Source: Pseudomonas fluorescens (GTDB lineage Bacteria > Pseudomonadota > Gammaproteobacteria > Pseudomonadales > Pseudomonadaceae). From it: 64,000 nucleotides of DNA. Shown here piece after piece: positions 41,696 through 53,945 of the stretch. Each line of letters opens with the position of its first letter. The first letter of the stretch is position 1. Position numbers and translations under genes: made by a program. The stretch covers positions 132,668-196,667 of the forward strand of contig NZ_MSDF01000021.1 in the NCBI RefSeq assembly GCF_002022275.1, written 5' to 3'. Below the pieces are notes generated by a model that worked only from the letters and a program-made list of their open reading frames with translations, had not been told where the DNA came from and searched no databases.

Positions 41696-42751
41696 ATGAC
41701 CGCGACTATCAAGCTCGGCGAGTTGGCCGAGTTCCTGGGGGCCACATTACGTGGGTCCTCGGAGAAAGAAATCACTGGGCTAGCCACCTTGCAGGAGGCT
41801 GGCCCAGCTCAGTTGAGCTTCCTCGCAAACCCCCAATACCGTAAATACCTGGTCGACAGCAAAGCGGCAGCCGTGTTGCTGAAAGCTGCTGACGCCGAAG
41901 GGTTTACCGGGGATGCGCTGGTGGTAGCTGACCCGTACCTGGCTTATGCCAAGGCGTCGCACCTGTTCGATCCCAAACCCAAGGCTGCGGGCGGTATTCA
42001 TCCGTCGGCGGTGATCGCCGATGATGCTCAGGTTGACCCTGCGGCCAGCATTGGCGCATTTGCCGTGATCGAAAGTGGCGCGCGCATTGGCGCCGGCGTC
42101 ACCGTGGGTGCCCACTGCTTTGTTGGCGCGCGCTGTGAAATCGGTGCCGATGGCTGGCTGGCGCCTCGCGTTACCCTGTACCACGATGTGCGTATTGGTG
42201 AGCGCGTCGTCATTCAGTCGGGTGCTGTCATTGGTGGAGAAGGTTTTGGTTTCGCCAACTCCAAAGGCATTTGGCACAAGATTGCCCAGGTCGGCGGTGT
42301 ATTGATCGGCGATGACGTGGAAATCGGCGTTAACACGGCGGTGGATCGTGGTGCGCTGGCCGATACCGTGATCGGTAACGGGGTGAAGCTCGACAACCAG
42401 ATTCAGATTGCCCACAACGTGCAGATTGGCGATCACACCGCCATGGCGGCCTGCGTGGGTATTTCCGGCAGCACCAAAATCGGCAAGCATTGCATGCTCG
42501 CCGGTGGCGTAGGGCTGGTGGGGCATATTGAGATTTGCGACAACGTCTTCATCACCGGCATGACCATGGTGACCCACTCGATTACCGAGCCAGGTGCCTA
42601 TTCTTCCGGTACGGCCATGCAGCCGGCGGCTGAATGGCGCAAAAGTGCGGCACGTTTGCGCAAGATCGACGACATGGCCCGACGCCTCAAGCAGGTCGAA
42701 AAGCGTGTCGAGGACGTGACCCCTGGCGATAATGCTTCATCAGAAGGCTGA
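41696..42751 (+). CDS. lpxD: LpxD, UDP-3-O-(3-hydroxyacyl)glucosamine N-acyltransferase
   Basis: 351-residue enzyme adding the second hydroxyacyl chain in lipid A synthesis. The N-terminal uridine-binding domain (TGLATLQEAGPAQLSFLANPQYRKYL) is followed by hexapeptide repeats of the left-handed beta-helix; the catalytic His lies in DNQIQIAHNVQIGDHTAMAA. The C-terminal helix (ARRLKQVEKRVEDV) is typical. It begins 3 bases after skp. The gap of 111 bases to fabZ is longer than others here and contains no clear terminator. Confidence 0.96.
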   Translation: MTATIKLGELAEFLGATLRGSSEKEITGLATLQEAGPAQLSFLANPQYRKYLVDSKAAAVLLKAADAEGFTGDALVVADPYLAYAKASHLFDPKPKAAGGIHPSAVIADDAQVDPAASIGAFAVIESGARIGAGVTVGAHCFVGARCEIGADGWLAPRVTLYHDVRIGERVVIQSGAVIGGEGFGFANSKGIWHKIAQVGGVLIGDDVEIGVNTAVDRGALADTVIGNGVKLDNQIQIAHNVQIGDHTAMAACVGISGSTKIGKHCMLAGGVGLVGHIEICDNVFITGMTMVTHSITEPGAYSSGTAMQPAAEWRKSAARLRKIDDMARRLKQVEKRVEDVTPGDNASSEG

Positions 42752-42862
42752 TACCATTTCCATATCAAGTGTGTACAGCCGCTAGACTGCCTCCTTGATT
42801 TGCTAGCGGGGCGTGCTTTTAGTCCGCCCGCCCCCAATCTTTATTACAGGCTTCCCCCCGAA

Positions 42863-43303
42863 ATGATGGACATCAACGAGATTCGCGAATACCTGCCTCA
42901 CCGTTACCCGTTCCTGCTGGTGGACCGTGTGACGGACCTCAATGTTGAGGAAAAGCGCATTCGTGCCTACAAGAATGTCAGCATCAACGAACCGTTCTTC
43001 AACGGTCACTTCCCCGCGCATCCAATCATGCCGGGCGTATTGATCATTGAAGCGATGGCCCAGGCTGCCGGTATCCTTGGTTTCAAAATGCTCGACCTCA
43101 AGCCTGCCGACGGCACGCTGTATTATTTCGTGGGCTCCGACAAGCTGCGTTTCCGCAACCCGGTCACGCCGGGTGACCAGTTGATCCTGGAAGCCAAGTT
43201 CATCAGCTGCAAGCGCCAGATCTGGAAGTTTGAGTGCCAGGCCTCGGTAGATGGCAAGCCGGTGTGCTCCGCCGAGATCATCTGTGCGGAACGCAAACTA
43301 TGA
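42863..43303 (+). CDS. fabZ: FabZ, (3R)-hydroxyacyl-ACP dehydratase
   Basis: 146-residue hot-dog-fold dehydratase of fatty-acid synthesis. Catalytic His49 and Glu63 lie in FFNGHFPAHPIMPGVLIIEAMAQAAG. The first of two adjacent ATGs (42863, MMDINEIREYLPHRYPF) gives the known Pseudomonas length. The frame is open further upstream, but that sequence is the intergenic region. Its stop overlaps the lpxA start by four bases. FabZ and LpxA draw on the same hydroxyacyl-ACP pool, so the coupling makes metabolic sense. Confidence 0.96.
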   Translation: MMDINEIREYLPHRYPFLLVDRVTDLNVEEKRIRAYKNVSINEPFFNGHFPAHPIMPGVLIIEAMAQAAGILGFKMLDLKPADGTLYYFVGSDKLRFRNPVTPGDQLILEAKFISCKRQIWKFECQASVDGKPVCSAEIICAERKL

Positions 43304-44076
43304 GTTTGATTGACCCTCGCGCAATCATCGATCCGTCGGCCTTTCTGGCCGCCGACGTTGAGGTCGGCCCTTGGTCGATCATCGGCGCAGGTGTGGAAAT
43401 CGGCGAGGGGACTGTCATCGGGCCACACGTGATCCTCAAAGGTCCGACCCGCATTGGCAAATACAATCGTATCTACCAGTTTTCTTCGGTAGGCGAAGAC
43501 ACCCCGGACATGAAGTACAAGGGTGAAGAAACGCGCCTGGTAATCGGTGATCACAACATCATCCGTGAAGGCGTGACCATTCACCGTGGCACTGTGCAGG
43601 ATCGCGCTGAAACGACGCTGGGTGACCACAACCTGGTCATGGCTTACGCACACATCGGCCACGACAGTGTGATCGGCAACCATTGCATCCTGGTCAATAA
43701 CACCGCGTTGGCTGGCCATGTGCACGTTGATGACTGGGCGATTCTCTCCGGTTTTACCTTGGTGCATCAGTACTGCCATATCGGCGCCCACAGCTTTTCC
43801 GGCATGGGTACTGCGATCGGTAAGGATGTACCGGCATTTGTCACCGTATTCGGCAACCCCGCCGAAGCGCGCAGCATGAACTTCGAGGGCATGCGCCGTC
43901 GTGGTTTCAGCGAAGACGCCATTCACGCCCTGCGCCGCGCTTACAAGGTGGTTTACCGCCAGGGGCTGACGGTTGAGCAGGCGCTGACCGAACTGGCTGA
44001 GCCTTCAGCGTTGTTCCCGGAAGTCGCGGTATTCCGTGACTCTATCCAGGCATCGACACGCGGCATCACGCGCTGA
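43300..44076 (+). CDS. lpxA: LpxA, UDP-N-acetylglucosamine acyltransferase (C10 type)
   Basis: 258-residue left-handed beta-helix enzyme for the first step of lipid A synthesis. The catalytic His is His121 in YAHIGHDSVIGNH, equivalent to His125 in E. coli. Residue 169 is methionine (SFSGMGTAIG), the residue that restricts the P. aeruginosa enzyme to 3-hydroxydecanoyl (C10) donors, so lipid A here should carry C10 chains at the 3 positions. The ATG overlaps the fabZ stop codon. lpxB follows after 2 bases. Confidence 0.96.
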   Translation: MSLIDPRAIIDPSAFLAADVEVGPWSIIGAGVEIGEGTVIGPHVILKGPTRIGKYNRIYQFSSVGEDTPDMKYKGEETRLVIGDHNIIREGVTIHRGTVQDRAETTLGDHNLVMAYAHIGHDSVIGNHCILVNNTALAGHVHVDDWAILSGFTLVHQYCHIGAHSFSGMGTAIGKDVPAFVTVFGNPAEARSMNFEGMRRRGFSEDAIHALRRAYKVVYRQGLTVEQALTELAEPSALFPEVAVFRDSIQASTRGITR

Positions 44077-44078
44077 TC

Positions 44079-45218
44079 ATGGCCAATCTGCGTATAGCGC
44101 TAGTGGCCGGTGAAGCTTCCGGCGATATTTTGGGCGCAGGCCTGATGCGGGCCCTCAAGGTGCAGCATCCTGCCGTGGAGTTTATCGGCGTGGGTGGCCC
44201 ACTGATGCAGGCCGAAGGTCTTACCTCCTACTTTCCCATGGAGCGCCTGTCCGTCATGGGGCTGGTGGAAGTGCTGGGCCGCCTGCGTGAGCTGCTGGCT
44301 CGCCGCAAACTGCTGATTCAGACTCTGATCGAAGAAAAGCCTGACGTCTTTATTGGTATCGACGCACCCGACTTCACCCTCAATATCGAACTCAAGTTGC
44401 GTCAGGCCGGGATCAAAACCGTGCACTACGTCAGCCCATCCGTGTGGGCGTGGCGCCAGAAGCGCGTGCTGAAGATCCGTGAAGGCTGCGACTTGATGCT
44501 GACCCTGCTGCCGTTTGAGGCCAGGTTCTATGAAGAAAAGGGCGTGCCGGTGCGTTTTGTCGGCCATACGCTGGCTGACACCATTCCTCTGCAAGCGGAC
44601 CGCGCCGCCGCCCGAGCCGAGCTGGGCTTGCCCGACGGCCCGCTGGTGGCGTTGATGCCGGGCAGTCGAGGCGGTGAAGTGGGCCGTCTGGGTGCTCTGT
44701 TCTTTGATGCTGCCAAGCGCCTGCAAGCCTTGAAGCCGGGAGTGCGCTTCGTACTGCCGTGCGCCAGCCCACAGCGCCGTGCGCAAATTGAAACGTTGCT
44801 GGAAGGGCGTGATCTGCCGCTGACCTTGCTCGACGGTCAGTCGCACCTGGCTTTGGCCGCCTGTGATGCGGTGTTGATCGCGTCTGGCACCGCGACTCTG
44901 GAAGCCCTGTTGTACAAGCGCCCAATGGTCGTGGCCTATCGCCTGGCGCCGCTGACCTTCTGGATTCTCAAGCGCATGGTCAAAAGTCCCTACATCTCCT
45001 TGCCCAACCTACTGGCCCAGCGCCTGTTGGTGCCGGAATTGTTGCAGGACGATGCAACGCCCGAAGCACTGGCGCAAACCCTCCTCCCTCTGATCGACGG
45101 CGGCGAAGAGCAGACCCGTGGTTTTGACGACATTCATCGCACCTTGCGTCGTGATGCGTCGAACCAAGCGGCGGATGCCGTGCTGACCTTGATCGGTCAA
45201 AAACAGGACACGCTATGA
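44079..45218 (+). CDS. lpxB: LpxB, lipid A disaccharide synthase
   Basis: 379-residue GT19 glycosyltransferase that joins UDP-diacylglucosamine and lipid X. Signature regions are LVAGEASGDILGAGLM at the N-terminus, HYVSPSVWAWRQKRV, LMPGSRGGEVGRL and IASGTATLEALLYKRPMVVAYR. It lies between lpxA and rnhB and overlaps rnhB by four bases. Confidence 0.96.
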   Translation: MANLRIALVAGEASGDILGAGLMRALKVQHPAVEFIGVGGPLMQAEGLTSYFPMERLSVMGLVEVLGRLRELLARRKLLIQTLIEEKPDVFIGIDAPDFTLNIELKLRQAGIKTVHYVSPSVWAWRQKRVLKIREGCDLMLTLLPFEARFYEEKGVPVRFVGHTLADTIPLQADRAAARAELGLPDGPLVALMPGSRGGEVGRLGALFFDAAKRLQALKPGVRFVLPCASPQRRAQIETLLEGRDLPLTLLDGQSHLALAACDAVLIASGTATLEALLYKRPMVVAYRLAPLTFWILKRMVKSPYISLPNLLAQRLLVPELLQDDATPEALAQTLLPLIDGGEEQTRGFDDIHRTLRRDASNQAADAVLTLIGQKQDTL

Positions 45219-45847
45219 CGACGCAAATGGGCCTGGATTTCAGCCTGGTTGCCGAAGCCCACGAACTGGTGGCCGGCGTTGACGAAGTCGGGCGTGGCCC
45301 GTTGTGTGGCGCGGTGGTCACGGCAGCGGTGATTCTCGACCCGAGCCGCCCGATTCTCGGCCTCAACGACTCGAAAAAACTCACCGAAGCACGCCGTGAA
45401 AAGCTGTATGACGAGATCTGCGAAAAAGCCCTGAGCTGGCATATTGCGCGGGCTGAAGTTGAAGAAATCGATGAGCTGAACATCCTGCACGCCACCATGC
45501 TCGCCATGCAGCGCGCGGTAGAAGGCCTGCACATTACGCCGAAAATGGCGATGATCGACGGCAACCGTTGCCCCAAACTGGCGATGCCGTCCGAGGCGGT
45601 GGTCAAGGGTGACAGCAAGGTTCCGGCCATCGCTGCCGCCTCGATTCTGGCCAAAGTCAGCCGCGACCGTGAAATGGCTGCATTCGAATTGATTTACCCC
45701 GGTTACGGCATCGGCGGCCATAAGGGCTACCCGACGCCCGTTCATCTGGAAGCTCTGGCACGCTTGGGCCCAACGCCGATCCACCGTCGCTCGTTCGCCC
45801 CGGTTCGTCAGGCTTACGAGGCGCGGGAGAGTCTCAGCGAGGTTTAG
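45215..45847 (+). CDS. rnhB: RnhB, ribonuclease HII
   Basis: 210-residue endonuclease cutting RNA-DNA hybrids, including single embedded ribonucleotides. The acidic catalytic motif VDEVGRGPLCGAVV holds Asp23 and Glu24; a further Asp is in MAMIDGNRCPKL. The ATG overlaps the lpxB stop (ATGA). A hairpin follows before dnaE. Confidence 0.95.
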   Translation: MTTQMGLDFSLVAEAHELVAGVDEVGRGPLCGAVVTAAVILDPSRPILGLNDSKKLTEARREKLYDEICEKALSWHIARAEVEEIDELNILHATMLAMQRAVEGLHITPKMAMIDGNRCPKLAMPSEAVVKGDSKVPAIAAASILAKVSRDREMAAFELIYPGYGIGGHKGYPTPVHLEALARLGPTPIHRRSFAPVRQAYEARESLSEV

Positions 45848-45868
45848 TTGCGAGGCTGATGTTTTTGC

Positions 45869-45894
45869 CAAGGCCCGGTACAATCCGGGCCTTG
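45869..45894 (+). terminator. hairpin between rnhB and dnaE
   Basis: caaggcccgg (45869-45878) pairs perfectly with ccgggccttg (45885-45894) around tacaat, followed by ttgtct. A 10-base-pair stem with a weak T tail, 30 bases before the dnaE ATG; probably a partial terminator that lowers dnaE relative to the upstream genes. Confidence 0.65.
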
Positions 45895-45923
45895 TTGTCT
45901 CCACGTATTAGAACAGGATCACT

Positions 45924-49445
<3,522 letters not shown>

Positions 49446-49534
49446 CGGCCAGATAAGTCTGACCTCGGCTGAACATTTAATCTCGACCTAAACGCGCCTC
49501 TCCCTTAAGGTAGGGCGCGAATAGACAACCGGCT

Positions 49535-49553
49535 GGCCAGGCATGCCCTGGCC
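49535..49553 (+). promoter_or_regulatory. hairpin in the accA leader
   Basis: ggccagg (49535-49541) pairs with cctggcc (49547-49553) around catgc, ending 21 bases before the accA ATG. Its loop contains an ATG (49543) that opens an 11-codon frame (MPWPSTQDGRL) whose TGA overlaps the accA start (ATGA). No clear ribosome-binding site precedes this small frame. The hairpin could affect accA translation. Confidence 0.4.
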
Positions 49554-49574
49554 GTCGACCCAAGACGGACGCTT

Positions 49575-50522
49575 ATGAACCCGAATTTTCTTGATTTCGA
49601 ACAGCCGATCGCTGACCTGCAAGCCAAGATTGAAGAACTGCGCCTGGTCGGCAATGACAATTCGCTGAATATCGGCGATGAGATCGCTCGCCTGCAAGAC
49701 AAGAGCAGCACGCTCACCGAAGACATTTTCGGCAAGCTGACCAGCTGGCAGATCGCGCGCCTGGCTCGCCACCCGCGCCGTCCGTACACCCTGGACTACA
49801 TTCAACACATCTTCACCGAGTTCGACGAGCTGCATGGCGACCGCCACTTCTCCGACGACGCGGCCATCGTGGGCGGTATCGCTCGCCTGGACGACCAGCC
49901 GGTGATGGTGATCGGTCACCAGAAAGGCCGTGAAGTGCGCGAGAAAGTTCGCCGCAACTTCGGCATGCCGCGCCCTGAGGGCTACCGCAAGGCGTGCCGC
50001 CTGATGGAAATGGCCGAACGCTTCAAGATGCCAATCCTGACCTTCATCGACACGCCGGGTGCTTACCCGGGTATCGACGCCGAAGAACGCAACCAGAGCG
50101 AAGCGATTGCCTGGAACTTGCGCGTCATGGCTCGCCTGAAAACCCCGATCATTGCCACAGTGATTGGCGAAGGCGGTTCCGGCGGTGCACTGGCCATTGG
50201 CGTGTGCGATCAACTGAACATGCTGCAATATTCGACCTACGCGGTGATTTCGCCGGAAGGTTGTGCGTCGATTCTGTGGAAAACCGCCGAAAAGGCCCCG
50301 GATGCTGCTGAAGCCATGGGCATCACTGCCGATCGTCTCAAGGGCCTGGGCATTGTCGACAAAGTCATCGCCGAGCCCCTGGGCGGCGCGCACCGTGACC
50401 CGGCTGCCGCTGCTGCGAGCATCCGCGCTGAACTGGGCTCGCAACTGGCGATGCTCAAGAAGTTTGATAACGAAGCGCTGCTGGCCCGTCGTTATGAGCG
50501 CCTGATGAGCTACGGTCTCTAA
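49575..50522 (+). CDS. accA: AccA, acetyl-CoA carboxylase carboxyltransferase alpha subunit
   Basis: 315-residue alpha subunit of the carboxyltransferase making malonyl-CoA. Typical parts are NFLDFEQPIADLQAKIEEL, HGDRHFSDDAAIVGG, TFIDTPGAYPGIDAEERNQSEAIA and IGEGGSGGALAIGVCDQLNMLQYSTYAVISPEGCASILWK, the oxyanion-hole and CoA regions of the crotonase fold. It works with AccD, which is encoded elsewhere. The gap upstream (129 bases) carries a hairpin. Confidence 0.96.
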   Translation: MNPNFLDFEQPIADLQAKIEELRLVGNDNSLNIGDEIARLQDKSSTLTEDIFGKLTSWQIARLARHPRRPYTLDYIQHIFTEFDELHGDRHFSDDAAIVGGIARLDDQPVMVIGHQKGREVREKVRRNFGMPRPEGYRKACRLMEMAERFKMPILTFIDTPGAYPGIDAEERNQSEAIAWNLRVMARLKTPIIATVIGEGGSGGALAIGVCDQLNMLQYSTYAVISPEGCASILWKTAEKAPDAAEAMGITADRLKGLGIVDKVIAEPLGGAHRDPAAAAASIRAELGSQLAMLKKFDNEALLARRYERLMSYGL

Positions 50523-50542
50523 GCACGACGCAATAACCCAAT

Positions 50543-50660
50543 GTGGGAGCTGGCTTGTGTGGGAGCTGGCTTGCCTGCGATAGCATCACCTCGGTGCAAC
50601 TGATAGACCGAGTTGACTGCATCGCTGGCAAGCCAAGCTCCCACACAAGCCCGCTCCCAC
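50543..50660. repeat. nested REP doublet (118 bp)
   Basis: The inner doublet (50559-50644) is like the 85-base units with a one-base insertion in the reverse copy. Outer 16-base partial copies flank it: gtgggagctggcttgt at 50543-50558 and acaagcccgctcccac at 50645-50660. It lies between accA and tilS on the same strand, 21 bases after the accA stop, so it may act in the tilS leader or end the accA transcript. Confidence 0.88.
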
Positions 50661-50715
50661 ATTTGCTTTGTGTATGCTGGGTTATCGCATTCCAGATTGA
50701 TGGCGGTACTTTGTT

Positions 50716-52035
50716 ATGAAGCCGGCTCTATCCGCCAAACTCCTGCAAACCCTGGCCCCCTGGCGCAATGCCCCGGCCTGGCATATCGCGTTCTCCGGCG
50801 GGCTTGATTCCACCGTCCTGCTGCATCTCCTGGCCAGTCTGGCCAAAACCAACATTCTGCCGCCGCTCAGCGCTGTCCATGTTCATCATGGCCTGCAAGC
50901 TGTTGCTGATGCGTGGCCACAGCATTGTCAGTCGGTATGCGACAGCCTGAACGTGCCCCTGCGCGTCATGCGCGTGCAGGTCCAGCCGGGCGCGAGTCTT
51001 GAGCGTGCCGCGCGTGACGCGCGCTATCACGCGTTCACCGAGGTGACCGGGGCAGGGGAGGTGTTGCTCACGGGCCAGCATCGCGACGATCAGGCTGAAA
51101 CCCTGTTGTTTCGCCTGCTGCGCGGGGCGGGGGTGCGAGGCTTGGCGGCAATGCCGGCACAGCGTCCAATGGCGGGCGGTTATCTGGTGCGCCCGTTACT
51201 GGATGTATCGAGGGCCGAGTTGGAGGCCTATGCCCACGAATATCAGCTCAAGTGGATCGAAGACCCCTCCAACGCCGATCCACGGTTCTCGCGTAATTAC
51301 CTTCGCCACCGCGTTTTCCCAACACTGACTGAGCGCTGGCCTCAGACTGTCTCAAGTCTGGCGCGTACCGCCGAGCACCTGAGTGAAGCGCAAGCGTTGC
51401 TGGATGAACTGGCGCAAATGGACCTGCAAGCCGCCCATCAGCCTTCGCCGTTTCCGTGGTTACCCTTGCCGTCCTTGGCGCTGACTTCACTGCGCGAACT
51501 CTCTGACGCCCGCCAGCGCAACGCCCTGCGTCACTGGCTGATGCCTCTTACCCGGTTACCCGACAGCGACCACTGGGCCAGTTGGCATTCCCTGCGCGAT
51601 GCGAAAGGCGACGCACAGCCCCTCTGGCGCCTTGCTGACGGTGATTTGCACCGTTGTGGCGAGCGCATCTGGTGGTTACCCACCTTGTGGTCGGAATTTT
51701 CCGACGTGTCAGTGAGCTGGCAGCACCCGCAAAACCCACTAGAGTTACCCGGCAATGGCCAGCTGAACTTTATTGGCACGGCCCCTGAAGGCCCCCTGCA
51801 GATCTGTTATCGCCAGGGCGGCGAAACCATCGAAGTGCCAGGTCGTGGCCGGCGTGACTTGAAGCGCCTGCTTAACGAAAGTGCGCTGCCGAGGTTCATC
51901 CGTGGCAGATTGCCGCTGCTGTATCGGGGCGAGCAATTGCTGGCTGTGCCAACCCTTGCGGGGCTATGGGCCGGTTCGTCGGATGGCTGGCAATTACATT
52001 GGATGCCACAGACGTGCGATCAAGGTTTGAGCTGA
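50716..52035 (+). CDS. tilS: TilS, tRNA(Ile)-lysidine synthetase
   Basis: 439-residue ATP-dependent enzyme that adds lysine to C34 of tRNA-Ile(CAU), changing its identity from Met to Ile. The PP-loop is IAFSGGLDSTVLLHLL (SGGLDS at 27-32); HVHHGLQ and GQHRDDQAETLLFRLLRGAGVRGLAAM are the other ATPase landmarks. The C-terminal TilS domain ends with RGRLPLLYRGEQLLAVPTLAG. It is a separate transcription unit from accA, judged by the REP element between them. Confidence 0.94.
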   Translation: MKPALSAKLLQTLAPWRNAPAWHIAFSGGLDSTVLLHLLASLAKTNILPPLSAVHVHHGLQAVADAWPQHCQSVCDSLNVPLRVMRVQVQPGASLERAARDARYHAFTEVTGAGEVLLTGQHRDDQAETLLFRLLRGAGVRGLAAMPAQRPMAGGYLVRPLLDVSRAELEAYAHEYQLKWIEDPSNADPRFSRNYLRHRVFPTLTERWPQTVSSLARTAEHLSEAQALLDELAQMDLQAAHQPSPFPWLPLPSLALTSLRELSDARQRNALRHWLMPLTRLPDSDHWASWHSLRDAKGDAQPLWRLADGDLHRCGERIWWLPTLWSEFSDVSVSWQHPQNPLELPGNGQLNFIGTAPEGPLQICYRQGGETIEVPGRGRRDLKRLLNESALPRFIRGRLPLLYRGEQLLAVPTLAGLWAGSSDGWQLHWMPQTCDQGLS

Positions 52036-52188
52036 TAGAGCCTTTCCGGTAGACTACGCTCCCTTCTTGATACAACTTCTGTGGATTCGCCTGAATCGCA
52101 GTCGTTGCCGATTACCAAGCAGTCTTTGCTGGGCGATTCCAAAAAATGTGTAGCGATCAACGTACCGGTGTTTCATTGCTGGTCTGTC

Positions 52189-52207
52189 ACCACGCGGCGG
52201 TTTTTTT
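52189..52207 (+). terminator. possible weak terminator upstream of pyrG
   Basis: The GC-rich accacgcggcggt is followed by seven T residues (52201-52207). The stem is imperfect, so this may be the tilS terminator or an attenuator in the pyrG leader. The rest of the 273-base tilS-pyrG gap holds the candidate leader peptide at 52220 and no other gene I can support. Confidence 0.35.
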
Positions 52208-52219
52208 GAAAGGTGCACT

Positions 52220-52300
52220 GTGATTAATGCAGGTGATCGGGGGCTTCGGCCTTCCTTCGCTTTCCCCGGCGGCTCGGACCGCTTTAACGCAGACTTCTAG
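52220..52300 (+). CDS. candidate leader peptide upstream of pyrG (26 aa)
   Basis: AAAGG (52209-52213) lies six bases before a GTG that opens a 26-codon frame starting MINAGDRGLRPSFAFPGG. It ends in TAG at 52298-52300. This stop codon lies inside the TAGGGT that serves as the pyrG ribosome-binding site, eight bases before the pyrG ATG, an arrangement that would couple the two. The frame contains a small UUCG-capped stem (52239-52255). It could instead be untranslated leader; the evidence is the RBS spacing and the exact stop position. Confidence 0.4.
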   Translation: MINAGDRGLRPSFAFPGGSDRFNADF

Positions 52301-52308
52301 GGTTTTTC

Positions 52309-53940
52309 ATGACGCGCTACATATTCGTCACGGGCGGTGTTGTTTCTTCATTGGGGAAAGGCATTGCCTCCGCTTCATTGGCGGCCATCCTGGAGGCGCG
52401 GGGACTTAAGGTCACCATGCTCAAGCTGGACCCGTACATCAACGTTGACCCGGGCACCATGAGCCCGTTCCAGCACGGTGAAGTGTTCGTCACACACGAC
52501 GGCGCCGAGACCGACCTGGACCTGGGCCACTACGAGCGGTTCATCCGCACGACCATGACCCAGAACAACAACTTCACCACCGGCCGTGTCTACGAGCACG
52601 TGCTGCGCAAAGAGCGCCGTGGTGACTACCTGGGTGCAACCATCCAGGTGATTCCGCACATCACCGACGAAATCAAGCGCCGCATCATCAAGGGTGCAGG
52701 CGATGCCGACGTGGCGATGGTCGAGATTGGTGGCACCGTGGGTGACATCGAGTCCCAACCGTTCCTCGAAGCCATCCGCCAGCTGCGTTTCGAAGTCGGC
52801 GCCAAGCGCGCGATGCTGATGCACCTCACTTTGGTGCCGTACATCGCCACTGCCGGCGAAACCAAAACCAAGCCTACCCAGCACTCGGTCAAGGAACTGC
52901 GTTCCATCGGCCTGCAGCCGGACGTGCTGGTGTGCCGCTCCGATCATCCAATCGACATTTCCTCGCGTCGCAAGATCGCGCAATTCACCAACGTTGAAGA
53001 ACGTGCGGTGATCGCGCTCGAAGACGCCGACACCATCTACAAAATCCCGGGCATCCTGCACTCGCAAGGCCTGGACGATTTTGTGGTCGAGCGTTTCGGC
53101 CTGCAATGCAACGGCGCGGACCTGTCCGAGTGGGAAGCGGTGGTTGACGCCAAGCTCAACCCTGAGCACGAAGTCACCATCGCCATGGTCGGCAAGTACA
53201 TGGAGCTGCTGGACGCGTACAAGTCGCTGATCGAAGCGATGAGCCACGCCGGTATCAGCAACCGCACCAAGGTCAACCTGCGCTACATCGATTCCGAAGA
53301 CATCGAGAACCAGGGCACAGCCTTGCTCGAAGGCGTTGATGCGATCCTCGTCCCAGGCGGTTTCGGCCTGCGCGGCGTGGAAGGCAAGATCACTGCTGTG
53401 CAATACGCCCGTGAAAACAAGGTGCCGTACCTGGGTATCTGCCTGGGCATGCAGGTGGCCGTTATCGAGTTCGCCCGTAACGTGCTGGGCTGGAAAGACG
53501 CCAACTCCACCGAGTTCGATCACACCAGCGGCCACCCGGTCGTGGGCCTGATCACCGAGTGGGAAGATGCCACCGGCGCCGTCGAAACCCGTACCGAAAC
53601 CTCCGACCTGGGCGGCACCATGCGCCTTGGTGCGCAAGACTGCCTGCTGGAGCCGGGTTCGCTGGTTCACGATTGCTACGGCAAGGACGTGATCGTCGAG
53701 CGTCACCGTCACCGCTATGAAGTGAACAACAACCTGCTGCCGCAGATCAAAGAAGCCGGCCTGAAAATCTCCGGTCGCTCCGGTGACGGCAAGCTGGTTG
53801 AAGTGGTCGAGGCGCCGGATCATCCGTGGTTCGTGGCCTGCCAGTTCCACCCTGAGTTCACCTCGACCCCGCGCGACGGTCACCCGTTGTTCAGCGGTTT
53901 CGTTAAAGCTGCACTGACGCAACATCAGAAGAAGGCGTAA
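52309..53940 (+). CDS. pyrG: PyrG, CTP synthase
   Basis: 543-residue glutamine-dependent enzyme converting UTP to CTP. The N-terminal synthetase domain starts TRYIFVTGGVVSSLGKGIASAS with the P-loop, and EIGGTVGDIESQPFLEA follows. The C-terminal class I glutaminase domain has the nucleophile in YLGICLGMQ and the catalytic His/Glu in QFHPEFTS. Its TAA is followed 5 bases later by kdsA, so pyrG and kdsA are cotranscribed; CTP is the cosubstrate that activates Kdo. Confidence 0.97.
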   Translation: MTRYIFVTGGVVSSLGKGIASASLAAILEARGLKVTMLKLDPYINVDPGTMSPFQHGEVFVTHDGAETDLDLGHYERFIRTTMTQNNNFTTGRVYEHVLRKERRGDYLGATIQVIPHITDEIKRRIIKGAGDADVAMVEIGGTVGDIESQPFLEAIRQLRFEVGAKRAMLMHLTLVPYIATAGETKTKPTQHSVKELRSIGLQPDVLVCRSDHPIDISSRRKIAQFTNVEERAVIALEDADTIYKIPGILHSQGLDDFVVERFGLQCNGADLSEWEAVVDAKLNPEHEVTIAMVGKYMELLDAYKSLIEAMSHAGISNRTKVNLRYIDSEDIENQGTALLEGVDAILVPGGFGLRGVEGKITAVQYARENKVPYLGICLGMQVAVIEFARNVLGWKDANSTEFDHTSGHPVVGLITEWEDATGAVETRTETSDLGGTMRLGAQDCLLEPGSLVHDCYGKDVIVERHRHRYEVNNNLLPQIKEAGLKISGRSGDGKLVEVVEAPDHPWFVACQFHPEFTSTPRDGHPLFSGFVKAALTQHQKKA

Positions 53941-53945
53941 ACCTG

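Noticed and set aside
52227..52409. 60-codon frame from an ATG at 52227 that overlaps the pyrG start
   Set aside because: No ribosome-binding site, and it overlaps conserved pyrG coding sequence in another frame.
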